Source: Mesorhizobium australicum WSM2073 (lineage in GTDB: Bacteria > Pseudomonadota > Alphaproteobacteria > Rhizobiales > Rhizobiaceae). From it: a stretch of 64,000 nucleotides of DNA. Both the position numbers and the translations under genes were made by a program. Positions 1 through 9,081 of the stretch are shown here, piece after piece (within the stretch, counting starts at the first letter, position 1; the number at the start of each line of letters is the position of its first letter). The notes beneath the pieces were generated by a model. It was not told the DNA's origin, did no database searches, and saw only the letters and a program-made list of their open reading frames with translations. The DNA lies in assembly GCF_000230995.2 (NCBI RefSeq), contig NC_019973.1:5160001-5224000 (forward strand). Reading direction: 5' to 3'.

Positions 1-618
1 CTCGAACTCCCACCGAGATGGACCGCCTGGAAGACGCAGGGCTATGCATTGATGATCCCTGAGATCCCTCGGCTTTTGCGGGATTCTTCGTGATGAGAAA
101 TAACCAGGCGATCCCACCACAGCCAGCCGCAACTCCGGCGTGACGCGTACCGCGATCAGATCTTTCTGAATATATTCGCCGAGCTGGATACCGGCATCGA
201 ACTCGCCGGCAACGAGGTCTACAGGGCCTGTCGTGGTGACAACGTCGAGAACGATATCGGGGTAGGCCTGCGCGAATGCCGCGAGCCGTGGCAGCAGCAC
301 CATTACGGCGGCCGAGCGTGACATCACAATTCGAAGGCGCCCCGCAGGGCGCCGCCTGAGGCTTCGCGCTCCGTCAAGGGCAGCAGCGATTTGCTCAAGC
401 GCCGGAGACAGGTCTTTCAAGAGAGCGGCCCCTGCGGCTGTTGGCGCGACGCTCTTCGTCGTTCGAGCCAAAAGCCGTAGCTCGAGCCGCTGCTCGAGCC
501 CACGGATAGTGTGGCTCAGCGCAGATTGAGACACGCCTAGTTTTGCCGCGGCTCGTGTAAAGCTTCGTTCCCGGGCGACCATCGCGAACGCGGCGAGTTC
601 GTTCAGTTCGCTTCTCAT
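1..618 (-). CDS. LysR family transcriptional regulator (partial, C-terminus off the window)
   Basis: The reading frame runs from an ATG at 618 to the window edge without a stop, giving 206 codons. The N-terminal winged helix-turn-helix is seen in residues 5-65, with FTRAAAKLGVSQSALSHTIR as the core. It is followed by the start of the effector-binding domain (RLRIVMSRSAAVMVLLPRLA, then FDAGIQLGE). The missing part should be the last third of the usual ~300 residues. The gene is divergent from the MBL-fold hydrolase, and a perfect palindrome lies just upstream of its start. The usual LysR arrangement would be autoregulation plus control of the neighbour; that is inference. The ligand is unknown. 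Confidence 0.9.
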   Translation of the reverse strand, partial: MRSELNELAAFAMVARERSFTRAAAKLGVSQSALSHTIRGLEQRLELRLLARTTKSVAPTAAGAALLKDLSPALEQIAAALDGARSLRRRPAGRLRIVMSRSAAVMVLLPRLAAFAQAYPDIVLDVVTTTGPVDLVAGEFDAGIQLGEYIQKDLIAVRVTPELRLAVVGSPGYFSSRRIPQKPRDLRDHQCIALRLPGGPSRWEFE

Positions 619-621
619 CAT

Positions 622-640
622 TCATGAGTATCACTCATGA
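622..640. promoter_or_regulatory. Candidate LysR operator (T-N11-A palindrome)
   Basis: TCATGAGT and ACTCATGA form a perfect 8-base inverted repeat with a 3-base spacer. The core ATGAGTATCACTCAT has the T-N11-A form typical of LysR boxes. It lies 3 bases upstream of the LysR start codon and between the two divergent genes. It also covers the possible upstream ATG at 624 of the hydrolase, which argues for the later start at 720. Confidence 0.6.
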
Positions 641-719
641 GGCCTTGCTGTGCAACAGGCCTATCCTCATAGGTGACTCTGTCCTAGCTTTGATCGGCAA
701 CGGCAGATTGAGGTACTCT

Positions 720-1511
720 ATGATCGTAACATTCCGCAGCGATAACGTCCTCGGCTGCACCGCCGGCGCCTGGCGGGTCTGGTCGCTCTCGGACGGCTAT
801 ATCGAGATGTCGGCGGACCTTCTGCGCGGCCCGCGCAACAAACCGGTGCCGCAAGTCGCGCAGGCAGGGGCGCTCCGCCTGTCCGTCAATTGCTTTGCCC
901 TCGCGGGTCCAGGCGTTGACGGCATTCTGATCGACAGTGGAGGAGGCGGCTGGGCCTCAACAACAGGACGCCTCGATCAAACCCTGGTCGAAGCCAGCAT
1001 CGATCCTGCCTCGATCACGGTCTTGGCGCTCACCCATGCCCACCAGGATCATGTGTACGGGCTTTTGACGCCGGACGACCGGGTCCTCTTTCCGAATTTG
1101 AAAGCGATCGTAATCGCCGAGGAGGCTGTGGAGAGCTTTCTCGCCGAAACAAACCTTGCGCGGTTCAGATCCTTGTTGAAGCCCGTGCGGAATGGCGACC
1201 AGGTGGCCGAGCGATTGAGAGCAGTTGCCCTGCCGGGTCATGCTCCCGGTCACATCGGCTACGCTTTCGACACGAACGAGGCCCGCTTCCTGTTCTTCGG
1301 GGACATCGTTCATGTGCCGGCCTTGCAGTTTGGCAATCCCGCGTTGAGTTGGGGCTATGACGACGACCAAGCGATCGCACGCGCAACGCGCCAGAAGGTT
1401 TTCCGCGACGCGGCCGAGGCTGGAACATGGATCGCCGGAGCGCACCTTGGCTGGCCGGGCATCGGCCGCGTGATGCGTGAGGACGGAGCGTACGGCTATG
1501 AGCCGGCATAG
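720..1511 (+). CDS. MBL-fold metallo-hydrolase
   Basis: A 263-residue metallo-beta-lactamase-fold protein. The metal-binding motif HAHQDH is at residues 106-111 (THAHQDHVYG). A second histidine is in LPGHAPGHIGY near residue 174 and the bridging aspartate is in FFGDIVH. These support a dinuclear metal hydrolase; the substrate cannot be read from the sequence. An in-frame ATG at 624 exists, but it falls inside the palindromic operator and adds a non-conserved leader, so 720 is preferred. There is no obvious signal peptide. The gene is divergently paired with a LysR regulator, so expression is probably inducer dependent. Confidence 0.85.
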   Translation: MIVTFRSDNVLGCTAGAWRVWSLSDGYIEMSADLLRGPRNKPVPQVAQAGALRLSVNCFALAGPGVDGILIDSGGGGWASTTGRLDQTLVEASIDPASITVLALTHAHQDHVYGLLTPDDRVLFPNLKAIVIAEEAVESFLAETNLARFRSLLKPVRNGDQVAERLRAVALPGHAPGHIGYAFDTNEARFLFFGDIVHVPALQFGNPALSWGYDDDQAIARATRQKVFRDAAEAGTWIAGAHLGWPGIGRVMREDGAYGYEPA

Positions 1512-1664
1512 CGGATAACAAGCCGGACACGCGGTTTCGCCTGTTTACGCAATTCCAAGCCTGAACAGCTCTCGCGCACCGCCATGGGATGAGATTGCGC
1601 TAACGGCGCAGCGTTCCGGCTGCGCCTTACCTGGCGAACGGGCCCTGGCCGGCAAAGACGAGGC

Positions 1665-2273
1665 TCAAGCGTGCCCGGCGGCCAGGCTGAGATGGGCGAG
1701 ATCGATGCCGATGGAGGCGAGAATCCGGTCGTATTTGCGTTCGATGTCGGCATCGAACAGCAATTCCGGCGTCGCCGGGCAGGTCAACCAGCCATTCTCG
1801 GCGATCTCGGTTTCCAACTGGCCGGCGCCCCAGCCGGAATAACCGAGCGCCATGAGCGCGCGGCGCGGCCCGCGCCCTGACGATATCGCCCGCAGTATGT
1901 CGACGGTCGCGGTCAGGCAGATGTCGTCGGAAACGGTGAGCGAGGAATCCACACGGTAGTCGCCCGAATGCAGGACGAAGCCCCGGCTGCGGTCGACAGG
2001 CCCGCCATTGCGCACGACGAAATCGCGCGCCTGTGCCGGCAGGCGGATCGCCTCCTGCTCGTTCATGATGCCGAGCTGTACCAGAAGGTCCGGGAACAGC
2101 ATCTGCTGCGTCTGGTTGATGATCAGGCCCATCGCGCCTTCATCGCTATGGGCGCAGATGTAGATGACCGAGCGCGTGAAACGGTCGTCCTTCATACCAG
2201 GCATGGCAATCAGGAACTGATCGTCGAGAAAGCCGCGGCCGGCGGCTGTCTTTTTGTGGCGCAACAAATCCAT
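1665..2273 (-). CDS. YqgE/AlgH family protein
   Basis: The 202-residue product begins [20 protein letters not shown] and continues with [12 protein letters not shown] and AMGLIINQ, the hallmark N-terminal blocks of YqgE/AlgH (UPF0301). The C-terminal part has the family's [20 protein letters not shown] motif. Function is not firmly established in the family; in Pseudomonas AlgH is linked to alginate regulation. The frame extends upstream to a GTG at 2378, but that leader is not family-like, so 2273 was chosen. It is divergent from the DsbD-N-like gene, with about 170 bases between them. Confidence 0.9.
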   Translation of the reverse strand: MDLLRHKKTAAGRGFLDDQFLIAMPGMKDDRFTRSVIYICAHSDEGAMGLIINQTQQMLFPDLLVQLGIMNEQEAIRLPAQARDFVVRNGGPVDRSRGFVLHSGDYRVDSSLTVSDDICLTATVDILRAISSGRGPRRALMALGYSGWGAGQLETEIAENGWLTCPATPELLFDADIERKYDRILASIGIDLAHLSLAAGHA

Positions 2274-2445
2274 GCCAGGGAAGGTAACGCGTTTCCCCGG
2301 CGCCGAAAAGATGCGCCGTAGCGGATTCGACCAAAGCTCATATTGCGAGTCCGGCCTTGGCTTGCCCGCAAAGGTCACGCAAATATGATATCAGCACGGC
2401 CATGAAATCATTGCGCGGCCACGAAGGGACGATCAAATCACCGCC

Positions 2446-3252
2446 ATGCAAAGCTTGAAAATCCTGTTGCTCGGCGCCGCCATTGGATTGGCGGCCGCCC
2501 TCCCCGCCAGCGCCTCCTCATCCGCCTGGTACAACAGCGAAGGCGGCAAGGTGCGGCTGGTGACATCAGGCAAGCCGGACGACGCCGGCCGCATATACGG
2601 TGTTCTCGATATCGCGCTCAAACCCGGCTGGAAGACTTATTGGCGCGACCCGGGCGATGCAGGTGTGCCGCCGCAGCTCGACGTTTCGGCCAGCACCAAT
2701 ATAGCCGATGCGACGCTGTCTTTTCCCGCGCCGCAGCGCCACGATGATGGCTATGGCAAATGGGCCGGTTACAATTATCCGGTTTCCTTGCCCGTGACGT
2801 TCACGCTGGCGGCGCCGAACCAGCCGGCGGTGATCGATGCCGACGTCTTTCTCGGCATTTGCGAATCTATCTGCATCCCCGTGCAGACACGGCTGAGCGT
2901 CGACCCCGCTTCCGATCCCGATAATGCCGACGACGCGGCGCTGGTGAAGGCGAGTTTCACCGCACTGCCGGCTGCGGCAAAGCCTGACTTCGGCATCAAG
3001 GTGCTGCCCGGCGATCACGAGACGCTGGTTGTCGAGGCAAGTTTTCCTGGCGATCCGCAGGCAGCGGATTTCTTCGTTGCCGGCGAACGCGACTATATGT
3101 TCGGCACACCTTCCCGCTCGGAAAAGGACGGCAAGCTGATCTTCACCGTGCCGATCCTCGATCGCCCTTCGACGACGCCGACCGACGGCGGGCTTCACTA
3201 CACGTTGACGAGTTCGGCGGGCGCGGTCGAAGGGTTGCTGCCTTTCCCTTGA
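2446..3252 (+). CDS. Exported DsbD N-terminal-domain-like protein
   Basis: 268 residues with a clear signal peptide (ILLLGAAIGLAAALPASASS). The mature part resembles the N-terminal, periplasmic domain of the thiol:disulfide interchange protein DsbD: WKTYWRDPGDAGVPP, then FLGICESICIPVQTRLS with a CxxxC pair. There are no transmembrane electron-transfer or thioredoxin domains, so this is a stand-alone periplasmic domain. Such proteins may take part in disulfide handling or cytochrome maturation; the partner is unknown. A peroxiredoxin follows 75 bases downstream on the same strand. Confidence 0.8.
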   Translation: MQSLKILLLGAAIGLAAALPASASSSAWYNSEGGKVRLVTSGKPDDAGRIYGVLDIALKPGWKTYWRDPGDAGVPPQLDVSASTNIADATLSFPAPQRHDDGYGKWAGYNYPVSLPVTFTLAAPNQPAVIDADVFLGICESICIPVQTRLSVDPASDPDNADDAALVKASFTALPAAAKPDFGIKVLPGDHETLVVEASFPGDPQAADFFVAGERDYMFGTPSRSEKDGKLIFTVPILDRPSTTPTDGGLHYTLTSSAGAVEGLLPFP

Positions 3253-3327
3253 TGCCGCGATGGTTGCAGGAAGCCGCCGAGTTCGTTACGCAAGCACGCG
3301 TCTTTCCCTATTCCAAGCGAGGAACTC

Positions 3328-3810
3328 ATGACCATCTCCGTTGGCGACAAGCTGCCCGAGGCGACCTTCAAGACCATGACCGCGGACGGCGCCAAGCCGA
3401 TCACGTCGGCCGAGATTTTTCCGGGCAAGAAAGTGGTGCTGTTCGGCGTTCCCGGCGCCTTCACGCCGACCTGCAGCAACAACCACCTGCCCGGCTATCT
3501 CGAGAACCATGACGCGATCCTGGCGCGCGGCGTCGACACCATCGCCGTCGTTTCGGTCAACGACGTCCACGTCATGGGCGCCTGGGCGCGCTTCACCGGC
3601 GGCGAAGGCAAGATCCTGTTCCTCGCCGACGGCAATGGCGATTTCGCCAAGGCGGTCGGTCTTGACGCGGACTACTCCGGTGGCGGCATGGGCCTGCGTT
3701 CGAAGCGGTTTTCGATGATCATCGACGACGGCAAGGTTACCGCGCTCAATGTCGAGACCAAACCCGGTGTCGACGAGTCCGGCGCGGCTCATATTCTCGG
3801 CCAGCTCTGA
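3328..3810 (+). CDS. Peroxiredoxin (Prx5-type, AhpC/TSA superfamily)
   Basis: A 160-residue peroxiredoxin with the Prx5 signature PGAFTPTCSNNHLPGY; the peroxidatic cysteine is Cys49. It reduces hydrogen peroxide and organic hydroperoxides using thiol donors (glutaredoxin or thioredoxin). Length is typical of bacterial Prx5, with no fused glutaredoxin. No obvious paired resolving cysteine is seen. The start has a GAGGA-type ribosome site just upstream. A long perfect hairpin follows the stop codon. Confidence 0.93.
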   Translation: MTISVGDKLPEATFKTMTADGAKPITSAEIFPGKKVVLFGVPGAFTPTCSNNHLPGYLENHDAILARGVDTIAVVSVNDVHVMGAWARFTGGEGKILFLADGNGDFAKAVGLDADYSGGGMGLRSKRFSMIIDDGKVTALNVETKPGVDESGAAHILGQL

Positions 3811-3824
3811 ACTTCGACGGCCAA

Positions 3825-3857
3825 TCAGGCGAGGCCGCCATGGCCGGCCTCGCCTGA
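3825..3857. terminator. Perfect 13-bp hairpin after the peroxiredoxin gene
   Basis: TCAGGCGAGGCCG pairs perfectly with CGGCCTCGCCTGA around a 7-base loop, 14 bases after the peroxiredoxin stop. There is no T-tract, so it may act as a processing or stabilising stem rather than a classic intrinsic terminator. Confidence 0.55.
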
Positions 3858-3902
3858 CAAGCAGCCGCGCTCCAAATTGCCGGTTTTCGGGGGGATCCTA
3901 CG

Positions 3903-4379
3903 ATGTTTGACATCTTCTGGCGCGCTGTCGCGATCGGCGTCGGCGCGACCGTCCTGATGGATCTCTGGGCCTTCTTCCTGCACAAGGCGTTCGGCCAGCC
4001 ACGCCCGAACTGGGGGCCGGTCGGGCGCTGGGTCTGGCACCTCCGCGACAGGGTGTTTCACGACGATATCGGCGATGCGGCGCCCTACGCATATGAGCAA
4101 GCGCTGGGCTGGGCCTTCCATTACTTTGTCGGCATCGCCTACGGCATCATCCTGGTGATGCTGGCGGGCGCGGGCTGGCTGGCCGCGCCGACCTTCCTGC
4201 CGGCCTTCATCCTCGGCATCGTTACCGTCGGCGCCGGCTGGTTCCTGCTGGCGCCAGGCATGGGCGCCGGCTGGGCGGCCTCGAAGCGGCCAAATCCGAT
4301 GCGGATCCGGGCGCTCAATCTGGTCTCGCACACGGTGTTCGCGCTCGGGCTCTACGGTACGGCGCTGCTGATCCGGTAG
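3903..4379 (+). CDS. DUF2938 family membrane protein
   Basis: A 158-residue integral membrane protein with about four hydrophobic segments. The N-terminal VAIGVGATVLMDLWAFFL and the QPRPNWGPVGRWVWHL block match my memory of DUF2938. No catalytic motif is recognised and function is unknown. A GGGGG run 6-10 bases upstream of the ATG can serve as ribosome site. It is convergent with the toxin-antitoxin pair; the two stops are only 8 bases apart. Confidence 0.8.
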   Translation: MFDIFWRAVAIGVGATVLMDLWAFFLHKAFGQPRPNWGPVGRWVWHLRDRVFHDDIGDAAPYAYEQALGWAFHYFVGIAYGIILVMLAGAGWLAAPTFLPAFILGIVTVGAGWFLLAPGMGAGWAASKRPNPMRIRALNLVSHTVFALGLYGTALLIR

Positions 4380-4387
4380 ACAGCTAG

Positions 4388-4699
4388 CTAGAACAGACTG
4401 TTCAGATCCCGCCGCCCGTCGACCACACGGACGATTTCAACCCACTCCACCGGGCCATCGTCCGTGTTTGGAATCGTTTCGTAGAGCAGTACAAAAGGCG
4501 CCTCCACCAGCATTCGTGCGGAAGGCCTGATATCCGGTCGCCTGACACCCATGCGCGGCTGGTCTGCCAGCTGCATGGCCCGCGCTTCTAACTGATCGTA
4601 GTAACGATCGGCCGCCCGTATGTTTTCGCTGCCTATCGTCACATAGATGTCGATGAGGTCAGCCTTGGCCGCGGGTGACCAGACTAGCCTAACGGCCAT
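4388..4699 (-). CDS. ParE/RelE family toxin
   Basis: A 103-residue basic protein with the ParE/RelE fold signature: [20 protein letters not shown] at the N-terminus, [20 protein letters not shown] in the middle and [17 protein letters not shown] at the end. ParE toxins inhibit DNA gyrase; RelE toxins cut mRNA on the ribosome. The sequence looks more ParE-like because of the DIY..I and RRPDIRP blocks. It follows the antitoxin gene with an 11-base overlap, the normal antitoxin-first order. Confidence 0.87.
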   Translation of the reverse strand: MAVRLVWSPAAKADLIDIYVTIGSENIRAADRYYDQLEARAMQLADQPRMGVRRPDIRPSARMLVEAPFVLLYETIPNTDDGPVEWVEIVRVVDGRRDLNSLF

Positions 4700-4970
4700 T
4701 CCGCGAGGCTTCCGTCAGCTCTCGCCGAGCTTCCTTTCGCAACACGTCGAAATCCACAGGCTCCGGTCTCCCGCTTGCCTTGCCTTCATCCCACAACCGT
4801 CTCAGCCGACGAACATCGTCATGCCGCAGTTCGCGCTTGGCCAGCCAATCCCGCATCGCTTCACGCACGATCTCGCTTGCAGTGGCATACTCGCCCGCCT
4901 CCACGGCCTCGCGCATCAGGGCTGCCTGTTGTGGGGTCACAGCCACGCTCATTTTTTCAACGTTCGCCAC
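4689..4970 (-). CDS. ParD-like antitoxin (ribbon-helix-helix)
   Basis: 93 residues starting at [23 protein letters not shown], then [20 protein letters not shown], the ribbon-helix-helix DNA-binding and dimerisation region of ParD/CopG antitoxins. The acidic C-terminal tail should wrap the toxin. GTG 4970 is chosen because AGAGGA lies 6 bases upstream and VANVEKMSV matches the usual ParD beginning; ATG 4952 would remove it, and upstream codons to 5024 lack family resemblance. The pair probably autoregulates from the 120-base gap upstream. Confidence 0.87.
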   Translation of the reverse strand: MANVEKMSVAVTPQQAALMREAVEAGEYATASEIVREAMRDWLAKRELRHDDVRRLRRLWDEGKASGRPEPVDFDVLRKEARRELTEASRNGR

Positions 4971-5092
4971 GCTGCGTCCTCTCTTGCATTGCTCGATAGT
5001 GGGAAATATTACTCCCATCCACATCCTCGAGCAACTGCGATGTCGCGAGAAGAGCCTGTCCTTGCGCTACGAGTACGGCTGCGGTACGCCGA

Positions 5093-5668
5093 TCAGGACA
5101 GCCTGTCGATCGGTCGCCATCCATGAATAATTTGGCGCGTGTGGGTATCGAAGGCGAAATAGTTGCCGCCGCCCGCCAGCTGATCGGCTTCGCGGCTGAT
5201 TTGCCTGCCGCTGAGCGACAGTAGCAGGAGCGTACCGACACCGCCATGTCCGACAAGGGCGATGTTGCTGCCGCCGGCACCGAGGACGGCCTCGACCTCG
5301 CTCACGATGCGCTGCTGTGCGTCGATGGCCCGCTCCCAGCCACGAATGCTTTCGTGCGGATTGGCGAAGAACCGGTCGGCGACCGCCTCGAACTCCGGAG
5401 GCGGCAGGAAACCCGTCGCCGACCGGTCGTTCTCATGCATCCGTTCCCTCACCTGCACCGCAAGGTCGAGGTGCCGCCCGAGCACCTCGGCGGTTTCAAC
5501 GGCCTTGCGTTCGCCCGACGACACCACACGCCCGATCGATGCGATCCACGGCTGGTTCAGCATTGCATGCGCCCTGGCACGACCGATGTCGGATAGACCC
5601 CAATCCGGCACGGGCACGCTGGCGTCGATCTGAACCTGAGGATGGGTGATGTAATAGGCGATCGGCAT
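5093..5668 (-). CDS. Histidine phosphatase family protein (RHG motif replaced by THP)
   Basis: 191 residues, from an ATG at 5668 preceded by AGGAGA at 8-base spacing. It belongs to the phosphoglycerate-mutase-like superfamily, but the usual RHG triad appears as THP in AYYITHPQV, keeping catalytic His9 and losing the arginine. The second histidine is in ALVGHGGVG, and the SSGERKAVETAEVL and ERMHENDRSA blocks correspond to the conserved arginine and glutamate regions. The substrate is unknown. It is the last gene of the thrB-rnhA group, 44 bases after rnhA. The frame stays open far upstream, inside rnhA, but that part is only the rnhA shadow. Confidence 0.8.
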   Translation of the reverse strand: MPIAYYITHPQVQIDASVPVPDWGLSDIGRARAHAMLNQPWIASIGRVVSSGERKAVETAEVLGRHLDLAVQVRERMHENDRSATGFLPPPEFEAVADRFFANPHESIRGWERAIDAQQRIVSEVEAVLGAGGSNIALVGHGGVGTLLLLSLSGRQISREADQLAGGGNYFAFDTHTRQIIHGWRPIDRLS

Positions 5669-5712
5669 AACAGAAATTCTCCTGTCGGCCGGGCGCAGCG
5701 AATGCCAGAAGC

Positions 5713-6246
5713 TCAATAGCTCTGGGTCGAACGACGCGCCTTCGGGGCCAGCGGCTGCTTTGCCTGGACATCCGGCTTTGGCGCCGACACTACCGGCCTG
5801 AAAGGCCCTTTCTTGAACGGCGCCATGCCTTCCCTTGCCAGTTCGTCGGCGCGCTCGTTCTCGATGTGGCCGGCATGGCCCTTCACCCAGTTCCAGGTGA
5901 CCTTGTGGCGCCGGTTGGCCTCGTCCAGCGCCTGCCAGAGTTCGCCGTTCTTGACCGGCTTCTTGTCGGCGGTCTTCCAGCCATTCTTCTTCCAGCCATG
6001 GATCCATTTGGAAATTCCGTCCATGACGTATTTGCTGTCGGTATGAAGCTCGACCGTGCAAGGCTCCTTCAACGCATTCAGCGCCGAAATGGCCGCCAGC
6101 AATTCCATGCGGTTGTTGGTGGTTTCGGCCTCGCCGCCGAAGAGTTCCTTGGTGGTGCCGTTGAAGCGCAGGATGGCGCCCCAGCCGCCGGGGCCGGGAT
6201 TGCCCGAACAGGCGCCATCGGTAAAGATTTCAACCTGCTTGCTCAT
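5713..6246 (-). CDS. rnhA: Ribonuclease HI
   Basis: 177 residues with the catalytic set Asp10 ([14 protein letters not shown]), Glu48 (NNRMELL), Asp70 (HTDSKYV) and Asp134 (NERADELAR), at the same numbers as in E. coli RNase HI. It degrades the RNA strand of RNA-DNA hybrids in the cytoplasm. A basic C-terminal extension of about 25 residues beyond the usual domain is present. The start codon overlaps the thrB stop (ATGA), indicating translational coupling. Confidence 0.97.
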   Translation of the reverse strand: MSKQVEIFTDGACSGNPGPGGWGAILRFNGTTKELFGGEAETTNNRMELLAAISALNALKEPCTVELHTDSKYVMDGISKWIHGWKKNGWKTADKKPVKNGELWQALDEANRRHKVTWNWVKGHAGHIENERADELAREGMAPFKKGPFRPVVSAPKPDVQAKQPLAPKARRSTQSY

Positions 6247-7220
6247 GACACCCCGTTTTCGGCCAATCCATATTCCGAAGGAAATCTGATCGCCCGGTGG
6301 AACCGCATCCTTCGGATATATTCGGACGGGTCGCGTTTCATCACCAGTCCGCCATCGGGGACGGTCAGCCAGTCGTAAAGCCGGGTCAGCATGAAGCGTA
6401 GCGCCGAACCGCGCGCCAGCATCGGCAGCGCCGCTTTCTCGTCATCGCTCAGGGGGCGCACGCTTTGATAACCGGCAAGCAGTGCCTTGCCCTTGGTAAG
6501 GTTGAAGGAAAAATCCTTCTCGAAACACCAGGCGTTGAGGCAGGTGGCGACATCATAGGCATAGAGATCGTCACAGGCGAAATAGAAATCGATCAGCCCC
6601 GAAAGCTTCTCGCCCAGGAAAAAGACATTGTCCGGGAACAGATCGGCATGAATGATGCCCTCGGGGAGGCCCTTGGGCCAGTTCCGCGCGAAATCGGCAA
6701 AGTCGGCATCGACCTCGGCCGCAAGGCCCGGCTCGACCTCGTCGGCGCGGCCGCGAGACGCATCCCAAAGCTTGCGCCAGCCGTCGAGGGCGAGCGCGTT
6801 CGGACGCGTCATCGGAAAGTCGGCGCCGGCCAGGTGCAGCGCCGCCAGCGCCTTGCCGACCTCGGCGCAATGCGTTGCGGCCGGTCGCCGCAGCGAAAGT
6901 CCTTCGAGAAAGGTGATGATCACGGCCGGCCGGCCGGCCAGCGTGCCGATGACGCTGCCGTCATGCGCGGTCACCGGCAGCGGGCAGGACACCCCCTTGC
7001 TGGCGAGATGGCCCATTAGCCCGAGGAAAAACGGCAAATCCGCCTTTTCGACCCGCTTTTCATAGAGCGTCAGGATGTAGGAGCCGCTCGAGGTGTGCAG
7101 CAGGAAGTTCGAATTCTCGGTGCCTTCGGCGATGCCCTTGTAGGATAGGAGATCGCCGACCGGGTAGTGCTTCAGGAAAGCGCCGAGTTCGCCCTCCGCA
7201 ACGTCGGTATAGACCGCCAT
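6243..7220 (-). CDS. thrB: Homoserine kinase (ThrB, aminoglycoside-phosphotransferase fold)
   Basis: 325 residues of the rhizobial/Pseudomonas type ThrB, which uses the choline kinase-like fold rather than the GHMP fold. The N-terminal block is [19 protein letters not shown]; the catalytic loop is [14 protein letters not shown] and the metal-binding block is [11 protein letters not shown]. It phosphorylates homoserine in threonine synthesis. It starts 6 bases after ispH ends and overlaps rnhA by four bases, so it sits inside a tight ispH-thrB-rnhA transcription unit. Confidence 0.95.
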   Translation of the reverse strand: MAVYTDVAEGELGAFLKHYPVGDLLSYKGIAEGTENSNFLLHTSSGSYILTLYEKRVEKADLPFFLGLMGHLASKGVSCPLPVTAHDGSVIGTLAGRPAVIITFLEGLSLRRPAATHCAEVGKALAALHLAGADFPMTRPNALALDGWRKLWDASRGRADEVEPGLAAEVDADFADFARNWPKGLPEGIIHADLFPDNVFFLGEKLSGLIDFYFACDDLYAYDVATCLNAWCFEKDFSFNLTKGKALLAGYQSVRPLSDDEKAALPMLARGSALRFMLTRLYDWLTVPDGGLVMKRDPSEYIRRMRFHRAIRFPSEYGLAENGVS

Positions 7221-7226
7221 GGCCGT

Positions 7227-8240
7227 TCACGCGGTCCCATTGACGAAGGCCATGTCGGCCGGCGTCAGTTCGACATCGCGCAGTACCCGCATGACCGGAA
7301 AATCCTCTGTTTCGGTGGCCGTGACAGCCAGGTCGATGGTGACGTCGAAACGCTGGCGGAACGCGTCGATGATCTCGTCGACGATGATCTCCGGCGCCGA
7401 TGCTCCCGCCGACAGGCCGAGCGTCGAAATGGTGCCGATATCATTCCACGGAATTTCAGCGGCGCGCTGCACGAGAAGCGACATCGAGGCACCTGCCCGT
7501 TCCGCAACTTCGACAAGGCGGCGCGAATTCGAGGAATTGGGGGCGCCGACGATCAGATAGAGATCAGCACCCGGGGCGGTGTCCTTGACCGCTTCCTGGC
7601 GGTTGGTGGTGGCGTAGCAGATCGATTCCGCCGCCGGCGCCTGCAGGTCCGGAAAGCGCTCCTGCAACGCGCGGATGATGCCGGCGGTATCCTCGACCGA
7701 GAGCGTGGTCTGGGTGACGAAACCAAGTGCTTTTGGATCGGCCGGTACAAGCCGGGCTGCGTCGGCTTCGGTCTCGATCAGCGTTACCGCGCCTTCCGGC
7801 AACTGCCCCATTGTGCCGATCACCTCGGGGTGCCCAGCATGACCGATCAACAGCACATGGCGGCCAAGCCGCTGGTGACGCATCGCCTGCTTGTGGACCT
7901 TGGAGACCAGCGGACAGGTTGCGTCGAGATAGAACAGGTTGCGCGCCTGCGCATCCGCCGGCACGGACTTGGGCACACCGTGCGCGGAGAAGACGACCGG
8001 CGACTGCCGATGTTCGGCCGGGATTTCGGAAAGTTCCTCTATGAAGACGGCCCCAAGGCTCTGCAGCCCCTCGACGACATAGCGGTTGTGGACGATCTCG
8101 TGGCGGACATAGACCGGGGCGCCATACTTTTTCAGCGCCAGCACGACGATCTGGATGGCACGGTCCACGCCCGCGCAAAAACCGCGCGGCTGGCAGAGCC
8201 GGATCGTCAGAGGAGGCTTGGCGATTGTGTGAAGCATCAA
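7227..8240 (-). CDS. ispH: 4-hydroxy-3-methylbut-2-enyl diphosphate reductase
   Basis: 337 residues. IspH/LytB reduces HMBPP to IPP and DMAPP, the last step of the MEP isoprenoid pathway, with a 4Fe-4S cluster. The three cluster cysteines are in [24 protein letters not shown] and [14 protein letters not shown]. Other conserved blocks are the EIVHN histidine region, [11 protein letters not shown] and IGHAGHPEV. Two adjacent ATG codons (8240 and 8237) can start it. dxs and ispE of the same pathway are elsewhere in the window. Confidence 0.97.
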   Translation of the reverse strand: MMLHTIAKPPLTIRLCQPRGFCAGVDRAIQIVVLALKKYGAPVYVRHEIVHNRYVVEGLQSLGAVFIEELSEIPAEHRQSPVVFSAHGVPKSVPADAQARNLFYLDATCPLVSKVHKQAMRHQRLGRHVLLIGHAGHPEVIGTMGQLPEGAVTLIETEADAARLVPADPKALGFVTQTTLSVEDTAGIIRALQERFPDLQAPAAESICYATTNRQEAVKDTAPGADLYLIVGAPNSSNSRRLVEVAERAGASMSLLVQRAAEIPWNDIGTISTLGLSAGASAPEIIVDEIIDAFRQRFDVTIDLAVTATETEDFPVMRVLRDVELTPADMAFVNGTA

Positions 8241-8325
8241 ATCCTGCCGGTTGGTCAGCGCCGAAATGAGGTGCCTACCCCTGCCCTGTCAAGGGTATCG
8301 GTGGAAAGAGAGGCGTCGCTTGCGT

Positions 8326-9081
8326 TCATTCCTCTTTCGCGGGCCGGCGAAGCCGGAGGACAAGCACCGCGGCGAGTGCCGCGGCAAGCCCGTACCAGGT
8401 GACGGCATATTGCAGATGGCTGTTCGGCAGGTCGATGATGGTGACACCCCCGACCGGAAGGCCGCCGGGATTTGGCGTCTTGTCGGCATCGATGAAGATC
8501 GGCACCAAGGTGAACCCAGCCGGCAGGCCGGCGCTCGCGGCCATGACGTCGCGGTCCTTCCAGTAGAAGATGTTCTTCCCCACGTCATTGTCGGGAAGCA
8601 TCATGGAGGGCTTTGCCGGCAGCGGGTTGCGGGCAAGCCCGGTGACCGTGACCCTGCCCGTTACCTGTCCCTTGGCGCGCTTCGCCGCATCCTTGAGGTC
8701 GTAGGGAACAAAGCCGCGGTTGATCAGGACGAAACGGCCATCGTCGAGGGCCAGCGGCGTATAGACATTGAAGCCGGCATCCCCTTCCCAGGTCGCGTAG
8801 AAATGCCGCTCGCCGGAATGCAGGAAAGTGCCGGTGACAGTGACCGGCGTGTAGTCGACGTCGCCGGTCGAGGCGAATTCCTTCTCGACCTCGGAAAGCG
8901 GTCGTGGCGCCGAATGGGTGCGCTGGTCGATGGTCTGCAGCAGGCCTTCCTTCCAGTGCAGGCGCTGGACCTGCCAGGTGCCCAGCGCCAGCAGCATCAA
9001 GAACAACACAAGGCCAAGGACGAACAACAGTGCCGATCGTGGCCGCGAATGGCCGCGGTCTTTCAGGGACGCTTCGCTCAT
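8326..9081 (-). CDS. SURF1 family protein (cytochrome oxidase assembly)
   Basis: 251 residues with an N-terminal membrane helix (ALLFVLGLVLFLMLLALGTWQ), a periplasmic domain and a C-terminal helix (AVTWYGLAAALAAVLVL), the two-helix SURF1 layout. Conserved blocks include GTWQVQRLHWKEGLL, DAGFNVYTPLALDDGRFVLI and NRGFVPYD. SURF1 helps insert heme a into subunit I of aa3 oxidases. The ATG at 9081 overlaps the DUF983 stop (ATGA). It belongs to the downstream part of the oxidase gene block. Confidence 0.95.
   Translation of the reverse strand: MSEASLKDRGHSRPRSALLFVLGLVLFLMLLALGTWQVQRLHWKEGLLQTIDQRTHSAPRPLSEVEKEFASTGDVDYTPVTVTGTFLHSGERHFYATWEGDAGFNVYTPLALDDGRFVLINRGFVPYDLKDAAKRAKGQVTGRVTVTGLARNPLPAKPSMMLPDNDVGKNIFYWKDRDVMAASAGLPAGFTLVPIFIDADKTPNPGGLPVGGVTIIDLPNSHLQYAVTWYGLAAALAAVLVLRLRRPAKEE

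Noticed and set aside
5669..6061. N-terminal extension of the histidine phosphatase
   Set aside because: These codons overlap rnhA out of frame; the ATG at 5668 has its own ribosome site.
7167..8402. Long plus-strand open frame over ispH
   Set aside because: It is a shadow of ispH in high-GC DNA; its translation is Arg/Asp-rich and has no domain.
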